Below, piece by piece: positions 8,214 through 15,268 of a DNA stretch of 64,000 bases. The notes beneath the pieces are model-generated. The model made no database searches, was not told the origin of the DNA, and saw only the letters and a list, made by a program, of their open reading frames with translations. Every line of letters begins with the position of its first letter. Within the stretch, counting starts at the first letter, position 1. The stretch is from contig JBFLYP010000001.1 in NCBI GenBank assembly GCA_040756575.1, forward strand, positions 186,001 to 250,000, in the 5' to 3' direction. This DNA is from DTYU01 sp040756575. GTDB taxonomy: Bacteria; Bacillota; Desulfotomaculia; Desulfotomaculales; Ammonificaceae. A program made the position numbers and the translations under genes.

Positions 8214-8532
8214 AAATAGTTCGAAGTTCAATAGTTCAAAGTTCGAAGTTCGAAGTTCAACGTTCAACGTGCTGGCTCAATGGGTTGGACCTTTAGGGAC
8301 CGTTCTATGTTCTATGTGTAAGCTTATAGGTTCGGATTTCGGGACCGTGCTACGTGCAAGATTAGAAGATCAAGTTTTGGGTCCGTTGAACCGTTAAATC
8401 AATATGTGTTTAAAACATTGAACAGACCGGGAATTCAAGCCATCGTAGCATGAACGTTGAACGGACCCATTAGGTCATCAGAATAAGCATTAACTAACGG
8501 TTAACGTTGAACAGACAAGGAGGTCAACACTT
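8214..8532. repeat. Degenerate short-repeat cluster between tupA and tupB
   Basis: Directly after the tupA stop the sequence carries repeated GTTCGAAGTTC/GTTCAA units (8219-8270). Toward tupB it carries the inverse forms (TTGAACGG, GTTGAACAG, 8410-8515). The opposite orientation of the two sides would allow a large imperfect stem. No coding region is supported here. The units are irregular and unspaced, unlike CRISPR. Confidence 0.7.
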
Positions 8533-9225
8533 TTGAGCGTGATCGGTGAAGGGTTGACACAAGCATTCAGGCTGCTGGCCGCGGGCGACCCCGAAGTGGT
8601 CAATGTCACCCTGCGGACGCTTCAGGTCTCCGGTACCGCCACCTGCATCAGCGTGGTCATCGGCGTTCCCGCCGGCGCCCTGCTGGCCCTCACCAGGTTT
8701 TTCGGACGCGGCTTCATTGTGAGTCTGGTCAACTTCGGGATGGGGCTGCCGCCGGTGGTGGTCGGCCTGGCCACCTGGCTCTGCCTTACCCGGTACGGGC
8801 CGCTCGGGTTCCTGAACATACTCTATTCCCCCGCGGCAATGATTATCGCCCAGGCCGTCATCGCCGCGCCGATAGTAACCGGGTTTACCATCGCGGCGGT
8901 TCAGTCGGTAAACCCGAAGCTACGCCTGCAGATACTGGCGCTCGGGGCCAACCGCCGCCAGTACTTGTGGCTTCTGCTGCGGGAGGCGCGCCTCGGTATC
9001 TTAGCCGCGGTCATCGCCGGCTTCGGCGGAGTTATTTCCGAGGTAGGAGCCTCCATGATGGTGGGAGGCAACGTGCGCGGGGAAACGCGGGTCCTCACCA
9101 CCGCAACCGTCCTGGAGGTTTCCAAGGGCAACTTCGAATTAGCTACCGCCCTGAGTGTGATCCTGCTTTTCCTTTCTTTCGGGATTACCGCGGCGCTAAC
9201 CTACCTGCAGCAGCGGGGAAGATAA
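8533..9225 (+). CDS. tupB: Tungstate ABC transporter permease
   Basis: A 230-residue integral membrane protein with about five hydrophobic segments. TTG 8533 follows AAGGAGGTC. It shows the binding-protein-dependent permease features: RTLQVSGTATCISVVIGVP at the N-terminus, and an EAA-type loop around ANRRQYLWLLLREARLGILA. It forms the channel for tungstate with tupC downstream (2-base gap). The family also includes molybdate/sulfate permeases; TupA next door points to tungstate. Confidence 0.88.
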   Translation: MSVIGEGLTQAFRLLAAGDPEVVNVTLRTLQVSGTATCISVVIGVPAGALLALTRFFGRGFIVSLVNFGMGLPPVVVGLATWLCLTRYGPLGFLNILYSPAAMIIAQAVIAAPIVTGFTIAAVQSVNPKLRLQILALGANRRQYLWLLLREARLGILAAVIAGFGGVISEVGASMMVGGNVRGETRVLTTATVLEVSKGNFELATALSVILLFLSFGITAALTYLQQRGR

Positions 9226-9227
9226 TT

Positions 9228-9947
9228 ATGGAAAAGATGATTGAAGCGGAAAACCTGCGCTTGAACATTTCAGGCCGCAAGATCTTCGAAGTCGAAAGCC
9301 TGCACCTGGCCAAAGGTGACGTCTTGGCCCTCGTCGGACCGAACGGCGCCGGCAAAACCAGCCTGCTTTTAACCCTCGCCTTGCTTCAACCACCCACGGC
9401 AGGGACCATCAGGTTTAACGGCGAGGCGGCGCACAACGGTAACGTCTTAGCGCTGCGCCGGCGGATGGCGGTGGTATTCCAGGAGGCTATGCTTCTGAAC
9501 ACAACCATCCAGGGCAACATCACCGCCGCGCTGAGAATCAGGGGTGTCCCGCGCCGAGAAGCGGCCGCACGGGCCGAGAAGTGGCTTGAGTATTTCGGCA
9601 TCGCCCACCTGGCCGGCCGCCCGGCGCGGCTCGTTTCCGGAGGTGAGGCGCAGCGAGCCAGCCTGGCGCGCGCGTTCGCGTTAGAGCCTGACGTGCTTTT
9701 TCTTGACGAACCGTTCGCCGCGCTCGACTATCCCACGCGTAACGAACTCCTCCATAAGCTCGGCGGAGTCTTAAAAGAGACCATGACCACCACGCTTTTC
9801 GTCACCCACGACTATACGGAGATCCCTTTCCTTGCCCACCGGGCTGCCGTCATGTTCGACGGTATGATTATTAAGGAAGGCAAAACGGAAGAGGTATTCG
9901 GGAGCGACATCCGGGAGAGGGTTTCTCAGGTGCCGTGGGAGGTCTGA
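9228..9947 (+). CDS. tupC: Tungstate ABC transporter ATP-binding protein
   Basis: About 240 residues from ATG 9228. It has Walker A GPNGAGKTS, a Q-loop VVFQEAMLLN, the ABC signature LVSGGEAQRASLARA, Walker B DVLFLDEPFAALD and the switch His in VTHDYTE. It powers tungstate uptake with TupB. It starts two bases after the tupB stop. A further in-frame upstream region overlaps tupB and is not needed. About 215 bases with no visible gene follow before the tRNA promoter. Confidence 0.9.
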   Translation: MEKMIEAENLRLNISGRKIFEVESLHLAKGDVLALVGPNGAGKTSLLLTLALLQPPTAGTIRFNGEAAHNGNVLALRRRMAVVFQEAMLLNTTIQGNITAALRIRGVPRREAAARAEKWLEYFGIAHLAGRPARLVSGGEAQRASLARAFALEPDVLFLDEPFAALDYPTRNELLHKLGGVLKETMTTTLFVTHDYTEIPFLAHRAAVMFDGMIIKEGKTEEVFGSDIRERVSQVPWEV

Positions 9948-10163
9948 GAAAGGTGCAAAACCCGGCGCTCAGCGGACTCGTATTTCCGGACAGGGGGAAA
10001 GCTTCTTTATAACCTTCCGGCAAGGTTACCCGGATAAATCTCCGACTGAGTGCCGGCCCGGGATTTACTGCACAGCTCTTTACAGGCATTCTTCTTCAGG
10101 CAAATTTAACCTTATATCACTCACCTAAACGGGATCTCCAAGAATAATCCCTGCTCTTTTTAC

Positions 10164-10193
10164 TTGACGAATACCGTTGATCTCCGCTATAAT
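10164..10193 (+). promoter_or_regulatory. Promoter of the tRNA-Pro/Tyr/Lys cluster
   Basis: TTGACG (10164-10169) and TATAAT (10188-10193) separated by 18 bases, 19 bases upstream of tRNA-Pro. Confidence 0.75.
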
Positions 10194-10212
10194 AAAGCTT
10201 GCGCGAACGTCC

Positions 10213-10290
10213 CGGGATGTGGCGCAGCTTGGTCAGCGCGCGTGCCTTGGGAGCACGAGGCCGGGGGTTCAAATCCCCCCATCCCGACCA
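10213..10290 (+). tRNA. tRNA-Pro (TGG)
   Basis: Acceptor stem CGGGATG/CATCCCG, anticodon stem CGTGC/GCACG with loop CTTGGGA (anticodon TGG), T-loop GGTTCAAATCC, and encoded CCA end. Confidence 0.95.
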
Positions 10291-10295
10291 TCTCG

Positions 10296-10395
10296 GAAGT
10301 CGGAGGCAAGAAGTCAGAAGTCAGAAAATAAGGAATGGGCTTTGCGCATTCCAACAACCTTATCCGACATCCGACCTCTTGCATCCGACATCTGA
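10296..10395. repeat. Short direct repeats in the tRNA-Pro/tRNA-Tyr spacer
   Basis: The spacer holds runs of AGAAGTC/GGAAGTC units, then CCGACATC/CCGACCTC units of partly opposite sense. No gene is supported. The style resembles the repeat clusters after tupA and at 63.16-63.27 kb. Confidence 0.55.
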
Positions 10396-10398
10396 TGT

Positions 10399-10483
10399 GG
10401 AGGGGTTCCCGAGTGGCCAAAGGGGGCAGACTGTAAATCTGCTGGCGACGCCTTCGCTGGTTCGAATCCAGCCCCCTCCACCA
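10399..10483 (+). tRNA. tRNA-Tyr (GTA)
   Basis: Acceptor stem GGAGGGG/CCCCTCC, anticodon loop with GTA in GACTGTAAATC, long variable arm (class II), GGTTCGAATCC T-loop and encoded CCA. Confidence 0.95.
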
Positions 10484-10486
10484 TAC

Positions 10487-10562
10487 GGGCCACTAGCTCA
10501 ACTGGTAGAGCAGGCGACTCTTAATCGTCTGGTTGGGGGTTCGAGTCCCTCGTGGCCCACCA
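10487..10562 (+). tRNA. tRNA-Lys (CTT), integration target
   Basis: Acceptor stem GGGCCAC/GTGGCCC, anticodon loop CTCTTAA (anticodon CTT), T-arm GGGGGTTCGAGTCCCTC, encoded CCA. Its 3' half, from base 10517, is duplicated at 31519. This is the mark of a tRNA gene used as an attachment site by a tyrosine integrase; the tRNA itself stays intact. Confidence 0.95.
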
Positions 10563-10616
10563 GTTTTTAAAGCTCTATGTCGCCGGTTGTTAACGCATCT
10601 TTGCAAACGCAACCGG
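10517..10616 (+). repeat. Left attachment site (attL-like direct repeat) of island 1
   Basis: One hundred bases covering the 3' half of tRNA-Lys and its terminator recur at 31519-31618 with about four substitutions. The broken integrase gene ends 80 bases away. Confidence 0.85.
10583..10616 (+). terminator. tRNA-cluster terminator hairpin
   Basis: CCGGTTG and CAACCGG flank a 20-base loop and are followed by a T-rich tract. In the second copy (31584-31618) the changes keep pairing through a wobble, suggesting the fold was under selection. Confidence 0.55.
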
Positions 10617-10695
10617 CTTGTTTCTCTTTCAACAGGAACTCTTTAACGGTCGGCAACAATTTTTGGTCAATGCACTCCGCTAAACCCTCTTGCAT

Positions 10696-11761
10696 CTACA
10701 CGGAAAAGTGACTGTACCGCTCGAGCAGGATTTCGAGCGAATGGCCCATAATCGCAGCTGCTTTCTTGGGATGCTGGTCCGCCTCCAATAGAAATGTGGC
10801 GCACGTGTGGCGTAAGCTGTGCGGCGTCAACCCGTCCAGGCCTGCCCGGCGTGCTATCCGGGTAAATTCATGCGTGAACGCGTCCGGGTGAATTGGGCTT
10901 CCGTCCTGCCGGGTGAAAATGTACCCTTCTTCATTGCGCCAGGCTGAACCGCATATAAGTTGCCAATTGACTTGATTCTTCTGCTGCATCTTCAACGCCT
11001 GAATCGCGGTTATAGAGAGTCGTACCGTCCTTGTTTTCTTCGTTTTAGTCTTATGCCTCCCGAGCCGGCCTTTTCGATTACGCTTCAATTGCTTAGTAAC
11101 CGACAAAGTCCTGCGCTCAAAATCGACGTCCCGCCACCGAAGGCCCACGCCGCAGACCCGTCGCAAGGAGAAACACGATCAAAGGAAAGTGTATCGAGCT
11201 GGCGGCAGCGGAAAGCAGAGAATACAAATCATCACTTGTCCTGATCACCACGGGTTCGAACTCGTCTACCTCCGGTGCCGGCACCTTACGCGCTGGGTTG
11301 CGGCTTAGAACCTCATAAACGTTAACTGCGTCTTCAAATGCTTTGGAGAGCGTTCGGTGGACATACCTTGCCGTCGTAGATGAATAGTCAAGATCTTTAA
11401 TCAAGGTCCTATAGAGCCTGCGTAGGTCGACGGGTTTCAGTTGATCTAACCGGATGTCCCCGATTTCTGGTTTGGCAAGTTCGATGTTTCGTTTATAACC
11501 CCGGTAAGTGTTCCAGGCTATTTCGTGCCGGCGGTCTTCCAACCACTTGTCGAGGTACTGCCCAACGGTCAACCGCGACGGGGCCACGTAGGTTCCGCGG
11601 TCAAGATGATAGAGAAGTTCGGACAGTTTCTTCTTGGCGTCTTCCTCCTCTCCGTGGACGGTATGCCAGACCGGCTTACTCTTGCCGGTCTGCGGGTCGC
11701 GGACCCTGACCACTACCGCCTAAGAATTTTTACCGCGCTTACGGATGTGCCCTCGGTTCAT
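10696..11761 (-). pseudogene. Tyrosine integrase, disrupted by one amber stop and one frameshift
   Basis: From ATG 11761 (AGGAGGAGG upstream) the protein begins MNRGHIRKRGKNS, then TAG replaces an expected Trp codon and the same frame continues with VRVRDPQTGKSKPVWHTVHG. This gives the SAM-like arm/core-binding domain. Near 11120-11160 the frame shifts inside the first catalytic Arg motif (TGLRRG...GLRWRDVDF). The rest carries the Lys region, HSLRHT, GHSLE and the Tyr in ERYSHF. All catalytic boxes are thus present but split. It served to integrate the island into tRNA-Lys, 80 bases away. Two independent lesions argue for real decay rather than one sequencing error. Confidence 0.85.
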
Positions 11762-11798
11762 AAGACTACCCTCCTCCTGCGCCCGGGGCACAACAATA

Positions 11799-11969
11799 CT
11801 ACTTCTCCCGGCGCAACCAATTTTCCTCCAAGCCGTTAACAAGCCTGATAAGCGCGTCTCGCGGCACCCGAGGAGACCTCCCGAGCCAAACCGCGGTGAG
11901 TGTGCCATCGCGAATAAGCCTGTAAGCCTTGCTTCTCCCTCTCCGGAGTAGTTTTGCTACCTCAGGCAC
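11799..11969 (-). CDS. Excisionase-like MerR-type helix-turn-helix protein
   Basis: A 56-residue frame starting at GTG 11969. It reads VPEVAKLLRRGRSKAYRLIR, then DGTLTAVWLGR and RVPRDALIRLVNGL, the winged-helix pattern of Xis/excisionase-family DNA-binding proteins. The ribosome site is weak, and a stop codon lies just before the GTG, so the natural N-terminus may be lost. It lies 38 bases upstream of the integrase start on the same strand, the usual xis-int order. It would direct excision, but the integrase is broken. Confidence 0.65.
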   Translation of the reverse strand: MPEVAKLLRRGRSKAYRLIRDGTLTAVWLGRSPRVPRDALIRLVNGLEENWLRREK

Positions 11970-12364
11970 AGTTCATTGGCATCCGCAAGCAGATATTTTC
12001 TCATATCTGTTCCTATATCTTTTACTACAAGGTGTAGAACTATCCTGGATTCCCATTCCCTGCAGACTTTCCGCGTCAGAAACTGAATTAGAGGAAGCAC
12101 CGATGATGACCCGGCGTGGTTTTAGAAGCCTTCCGTACTCCGAAGGCGAAAAGCCGCCGATCCATTCCCGGTATACACTTCTTCCCCCCGCCCATATCCC
12201 ATCCCGGAAAGCCGGGCGGTCGATCGACGTTCCCATCCCGCCGGGAGTGTTACTGAACATTTGTCTTTCTCACGACCTTTTCCGCCCGTCCCTCTGGTGC
12301 TGGTGCCTGACCGAAACGGGACAAGAAGGTCATAGCCCAGAAACCAAGTAAGCGTCAGCTTAAA
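11970..12364. other. Non-coding or decayed stretch
   Basis: About 400 bases with no gene I can support on either strand. Open frames present lack ribosome sites and recognisable motifs. It lies between the integration module and an IS21 relic and is probably decayed sequence. Confidence 0.4.
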
Positions 12365-12740
12365 TCGGCATTCTTCAGCCATCTTCCTGTTAAAAACCGG
12401 TACGCCACATTCTCCGACCCAACAGTTGCCGATGCCGTTTTGGATCGTTTAGGCCACAAGGTTTACGAAATCATGGAAAAGGGGGGCTCTATGCGGAAGG
12501 TTTTGGCTGGTCCGCTGCCAAAAGAAAAAGCAGGCGACCAAACCCTGAAATAGCGTTGCTGTGTCCATACAGGGTGGTCGCGCTTACCGCGGAACAGGTG
12601 GTTGCCATCTGCCGGACCGGGTGGCCGATTTTTGGCCGGAATACGCATCTTTTCCCCGGTCCGAAAATTTTTTTAAAAATCCATGTCCAAAATCCCGTTA
12701 TTTCTGCACACATACTATATGGAGGGATTTTTAAACCAAT
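12365..12740 (+). pseudogene. IS21-family relic: C-terminal end of IstB plus right-end tail
   Basis: One frame (to stop 12551-12553) reads SHLPVKNRY, then DPTVADAVLDRLGHKVYEI and KGGSMRK, matching the conserved C-terminus of IstB-type IS21 helper ATPases (SQLPVK...DPTLADAILDRL...GESMRK). No N-terminal part or IstA is present. The following 190 bases contain GGGTGGTC/GGTGGCCG-type units ending near GGAATACGCA, as seen at IS21 right ends. It is a remnant of past transposition within the island. Confidence 0.6.
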
Positions 12741-12752
12741 GGAGGTGTAAAA

Positions 12753-12956
12753 ATGAAAAGGGAAAAATTTACGGTAACCCGTAGTTGGAAAAACCCATCA
12801 CGTTCGGTACAGGAACCTGTCAACCGTAGAAGGCAGTGGTACTTCGGAAACCCTTGGACTCATTCTGAAATTCCACGGACAAAACTCCCGGTACAACGGG
12901 GACAACAGGCAGTTCAGCTCAGGTTGTTCCCCTTTTTCCCCGACGATCTTCCGTAA
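12753..12956 (+). CDS. Small basic protein of unknown function
   Basis: A 67-residue frame with a good ribosome site (GGAGGTG, 5 bases before ATG). The product is basic and ends in a hydrophobic QLRLFPFFPDDLP tail. It lies 165 bases upstream of the radical-SAM gene on the same strand. No family is recognised. An opposing frame covers much of the same DNA, so it may be spurious. Confidence 0.35.
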   Translation: MKREKFTVTRSWKNPSRSVQEPVNRRRQWYFGNPWTHSEIPRTKLPVQRGQQAVQLRLFPFFPDDLP

Positions 12957-13121
12957 ATCGTAATCCCTTTCATACCGACCCCAGTTCTCATTCTCAACCC
13001 TTTTCCCGTATTCATCAGCCCTGATGATAAAATGAACTGGTATCATCCAAGGACAGTTACCAATTATGTTCCACATAGGAGCCAATTTGTGATATAATTC
13101 GCTTTAAAGGAGCTAAAATGA

Positions 13122-13949
13122 ATGCTTCAGCGAGAACGAAAGAGCAATTTCGTTCGCTTATTTACAAAAACCCCCGATACAGTTTGTTGCCCTCATTTTT
13201 ACGAACTAATACTATCCAACGGTTGTCCGTACGACTGTTCTTACTGCTACCTCAGACTTACTTTCCGAGGTAACAAGCAACCTGTACTCTTTACCAACAA
13301 CTGGCAGACTGTTCTGCGGGAAATTAAAGCTGTTCGAGAAGGTGTGTTCTCCACGGGTGAATTGGCCGACAGCTTAGCCGTTCTTCCGCCCTTGCTACCC
13401 ACTGCTATCGAATATTTTCGGAGTCAATCCTCAAGGTACTTGCTCCTTACGACCAAAAGCTGTAATATCGGTTTGTTCCAGGAATTGGAACCATCTTCCC
13501 AGGTTATAATTAGCTTCTCGATAAATGCGCCTGTGATTGCGGCCAAGTTCGAACGTTTAGCACCTCCTCCTATGAAGCGCCTCAAGGCTGCAGCAGAACT
13601 CCTTGAACGGGGATGGCGGGTCAGGATTAGACTGGATCCGGTTATATGGGAAGCCGACTCCAACTCTTACAGTTCTATTTGCCGGGAGATTGCAGCACTG
13701 CAGCCGGAACGCGTTACAGTCGGAACATTACGTCAATACCCAGGCCTATTCAGGTTTGCCCCAGAGGCACCCAGGAAAGGCTTAAGTAAGGCTCCTGATG
13801 GCAGGATGAGGTATCACCCTTCGGTCAGATTACATATATATCAAAGGATTGCGGAATGGTTGGGTTTTCAGCCTGCGCTTTGTAAGGAAACAAACGAAAT
13901 TTGGGACAGCCTTGGCTGGACTTTTGAAGGCTGCAACTGTACCCCTTAA
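13122..13949 (+). CDS. Radical-SAM protein of the spore-photolyase-like (three-Cys-motif) group
   Basis: A 275-residue protein starting at ATG 13122 with AAAGGAG 9 bases upstream and a TATAAT-like box at about 13093. Near residue 35 it has the radical-SAM cluster motif CPYDCSYCYLRL (CxxxCxxC), and the chain continues with the barrel segments LLTTKS, ISFSIN, RLKAAAELLERGWRVRIRLDP and VTVGTLRQYP seen in SPL/DNA-repair-photolyase relatives. Such proteins are found next to TcmP partners, which is the case here. The substrate is unknown; DNA or nucleotide chemistry is the family guess. Its 3' end overlaps that of the convergent TcmP gene by 4 bases. Confidence 0.75.
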   Translation: MLQRERKSNFVRLFTKTPDTVCCPHFYELILSNGCPYDCSYCYLRLTFRGNKQPVLFTNNWQTVLREIKAVREGVFSTGELADSLAVLPPLLPTAIEYFRSQSSRYLLLTTKSCNIGLFQELEPSSQVIISFSINAPVIAAKFERLAPPPMKRLKAAAELLERGWRVRIRLDPVIWEADSNSYSSICREIAALQPERVTVGTLRQYPGLFRFAPEAPRKGLSKAPDGRMRYHPSVRLHIYQRIAEWLGFQPALCKETNEIWDSLGWTFEGCNCTP

Positions 13950-15127
13950 GCTTCACTAAATTCGATGATAATATTCTTTTCTTCCGGAAAGGCCCCTTTT
14001 CTGAGATAGGGTTGATCTTTCACCCATCCTTGCCCAGGCTTAAAAACACCGGTAAACTTCTTAACTTTTCCTTGTTCTTCGAGCAGGGTTAGTGCTCTGC
14101 GTACGTGATTACTGGCGTATCGCTTAGTTCCTGTAATAACCCATTCTTCTACTTCCTGAATACGCATACTTCGCCCCTTAAATCTTCCCCAAATCAAGAC
14201 AGCCAGCTCATTGAAATCTGGAGTAGACGGGAATAACTTCAACTGATTTGGATCGTAGGAAAAATCGGAGAACTGAAAGTTGCCCGTGGGGTCAACACGC
14301 CACATCGCTTGTTTCATTTCGTCGAGTCCCTTTATATGCTTTGTACCAAAGATCAGGTGATACAAGTCTCGGTTTTTGGCATCTCTCATGGTAAATAAAA
14401 GAGTAAAATTAACTCCTGCGATATCATGAAGTTGAGAAAGATAAAGCTCGTGAATCTTTTCGTGCCGTTGTTTACCTGGTGGTAGTGATCTTATTTCACG
14501 CCAATCTGGGCATCCGTAAGCTTCGTCAAGAGTCTTTTCGTATTCGGGGACCCCTATGAAACGGTTGATTTTGTCAAAGGGAAAATTAATAAACACCTCT
14601 GACCATCGATGCTTCATAAAACCTGCTATCAACCTCATAGGCATTCCTGCTGGACCAAAAGGGTCTATAAAGCCAAAGCAAGGAACCATTAGGGCACCTT
14701 TTTCTTGGAGATCGTTTAGGATTTCCTCCAGGATCGGGGCAAATTCACCTTTGATAATCTGAAGGTTGATTTTCTTGTTTTCCAAGTAATATATGCCGTC
14801 TTCCGTTTTTTCTACCGGGTATCTATTAACCAAGAGGTCTTCCAAATGCCTGGCCCGGTTGGTGTCTTTCTCAACGAAAAGCAGAACGATCTCGGGGAAC
14901 CGATCTTTCAATTTATGGGCAAGGATAGCTTCAAGAATAATCACCGGCGAGCCGGGTTCCCCGCCTACATATTCTCCAGGACCGGCAAATCCATCTATAA
15001 TACCAATACGACCATGCCAACTCCCAAGGATAGGAAGCCAAGCAGCAAGGTACCGGCGGAGGATCTCATGTTTCATTTCAGTATGGGGTTCCTTTTCCCA
15101 TAGCACAGAGCTGGGCCCTTTGGGCAT
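13946..15127 (-). CDS. tcmP: Three-Cys-motif partner protein (TcmP family)
   Basis: A 393-residue protein from ATG 15127 (GGGAGGG upstream). The N-terminal part has WEKEPHTEMKHEILRRYL and IDGFAGPGEYVGGEPGSP, the TcmP signature, followed by a Rossmann-like core (VLLFVEKD, FGFIDPFGPAGMPM) reminiscent of methyltransferase folds. A C-terminal winged-helix-like part follows (VEEWVITGTKRYASNHVRRAL). TcmP proteins co-occur with radical-SAM proteins bearing a three-Cys motif, and the convergent neighbour is one. Biochemistry is not established. Presence inside a mobile island suggests a DNA-modification or defence-type role, which is inference. Confidence 0.8.
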   Translation of the reverse strand: MPKGPSSVLWEKEPHTEMKHEILRRYLAAWLPILGSWHGRIGIIDGFAGPGEYVGGEPGSPVIILEAILAHKLKDRFPEIVLLFVEKDTNRARHLEDLLVNRYPVEKTEDGIYYLENKKINLQIIKGEFAPILEEILNDLQEKGALMVPCFGFIDPFGPAGMPMRLIAGFMKHRWSEVFINFPFDKINRFIGVPEYEKTLDEAYGCPDWREIRSLPPGKQRHEKIHELYLSQLHDIAGVNFTLLFTMRDAKNRDLYHLIFGTKHIKGLDEMKQAMWRVDPTGNFQFSDFSYDPNQLKLFPSTPDFNELAVLIWGRFKGRSMRIQEVEEWVITGTKRYASNHVRRALTLLEEQGKVKKFTGVFKPGQGWVKDQPYLRKGAFPEEKNIIIEFSEA

Positions 15128-15268
15128 TGTAAAAATTCCCTCCCTAAAAAACCAAGAAAGTTTTCGTATGGACGCGCGGGTAAGTAAAATGTTGGCTAAT
15201 TAGTCTCCAATTCCAGTAAAATAAGGGTGAAATTCGTAAAAACGCTTACAGCACCCGTTAAATTCGGC

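Noticed and set aside
8214..8280. Possible CRISPR array
   Set aside because: The repeats are 8-11 bases, adjacent and irregular, with no unique spacers and no cas genes anywhere in the window.
11710..11725. Amber codon in the integrase read as pyrrolysine
   Set aside because: No pyl genes are visible, the aligned residue is normally Trp (TGG to TAG is one base), and a separate frameshift also breaks the gene.
12798..13085. A 95-codon minus-strand frame
   Set aside because: It overlaps the 67-codon plus frame, which has a much better ribosome site. Neither is certain, and the minus one has no initiation signal.
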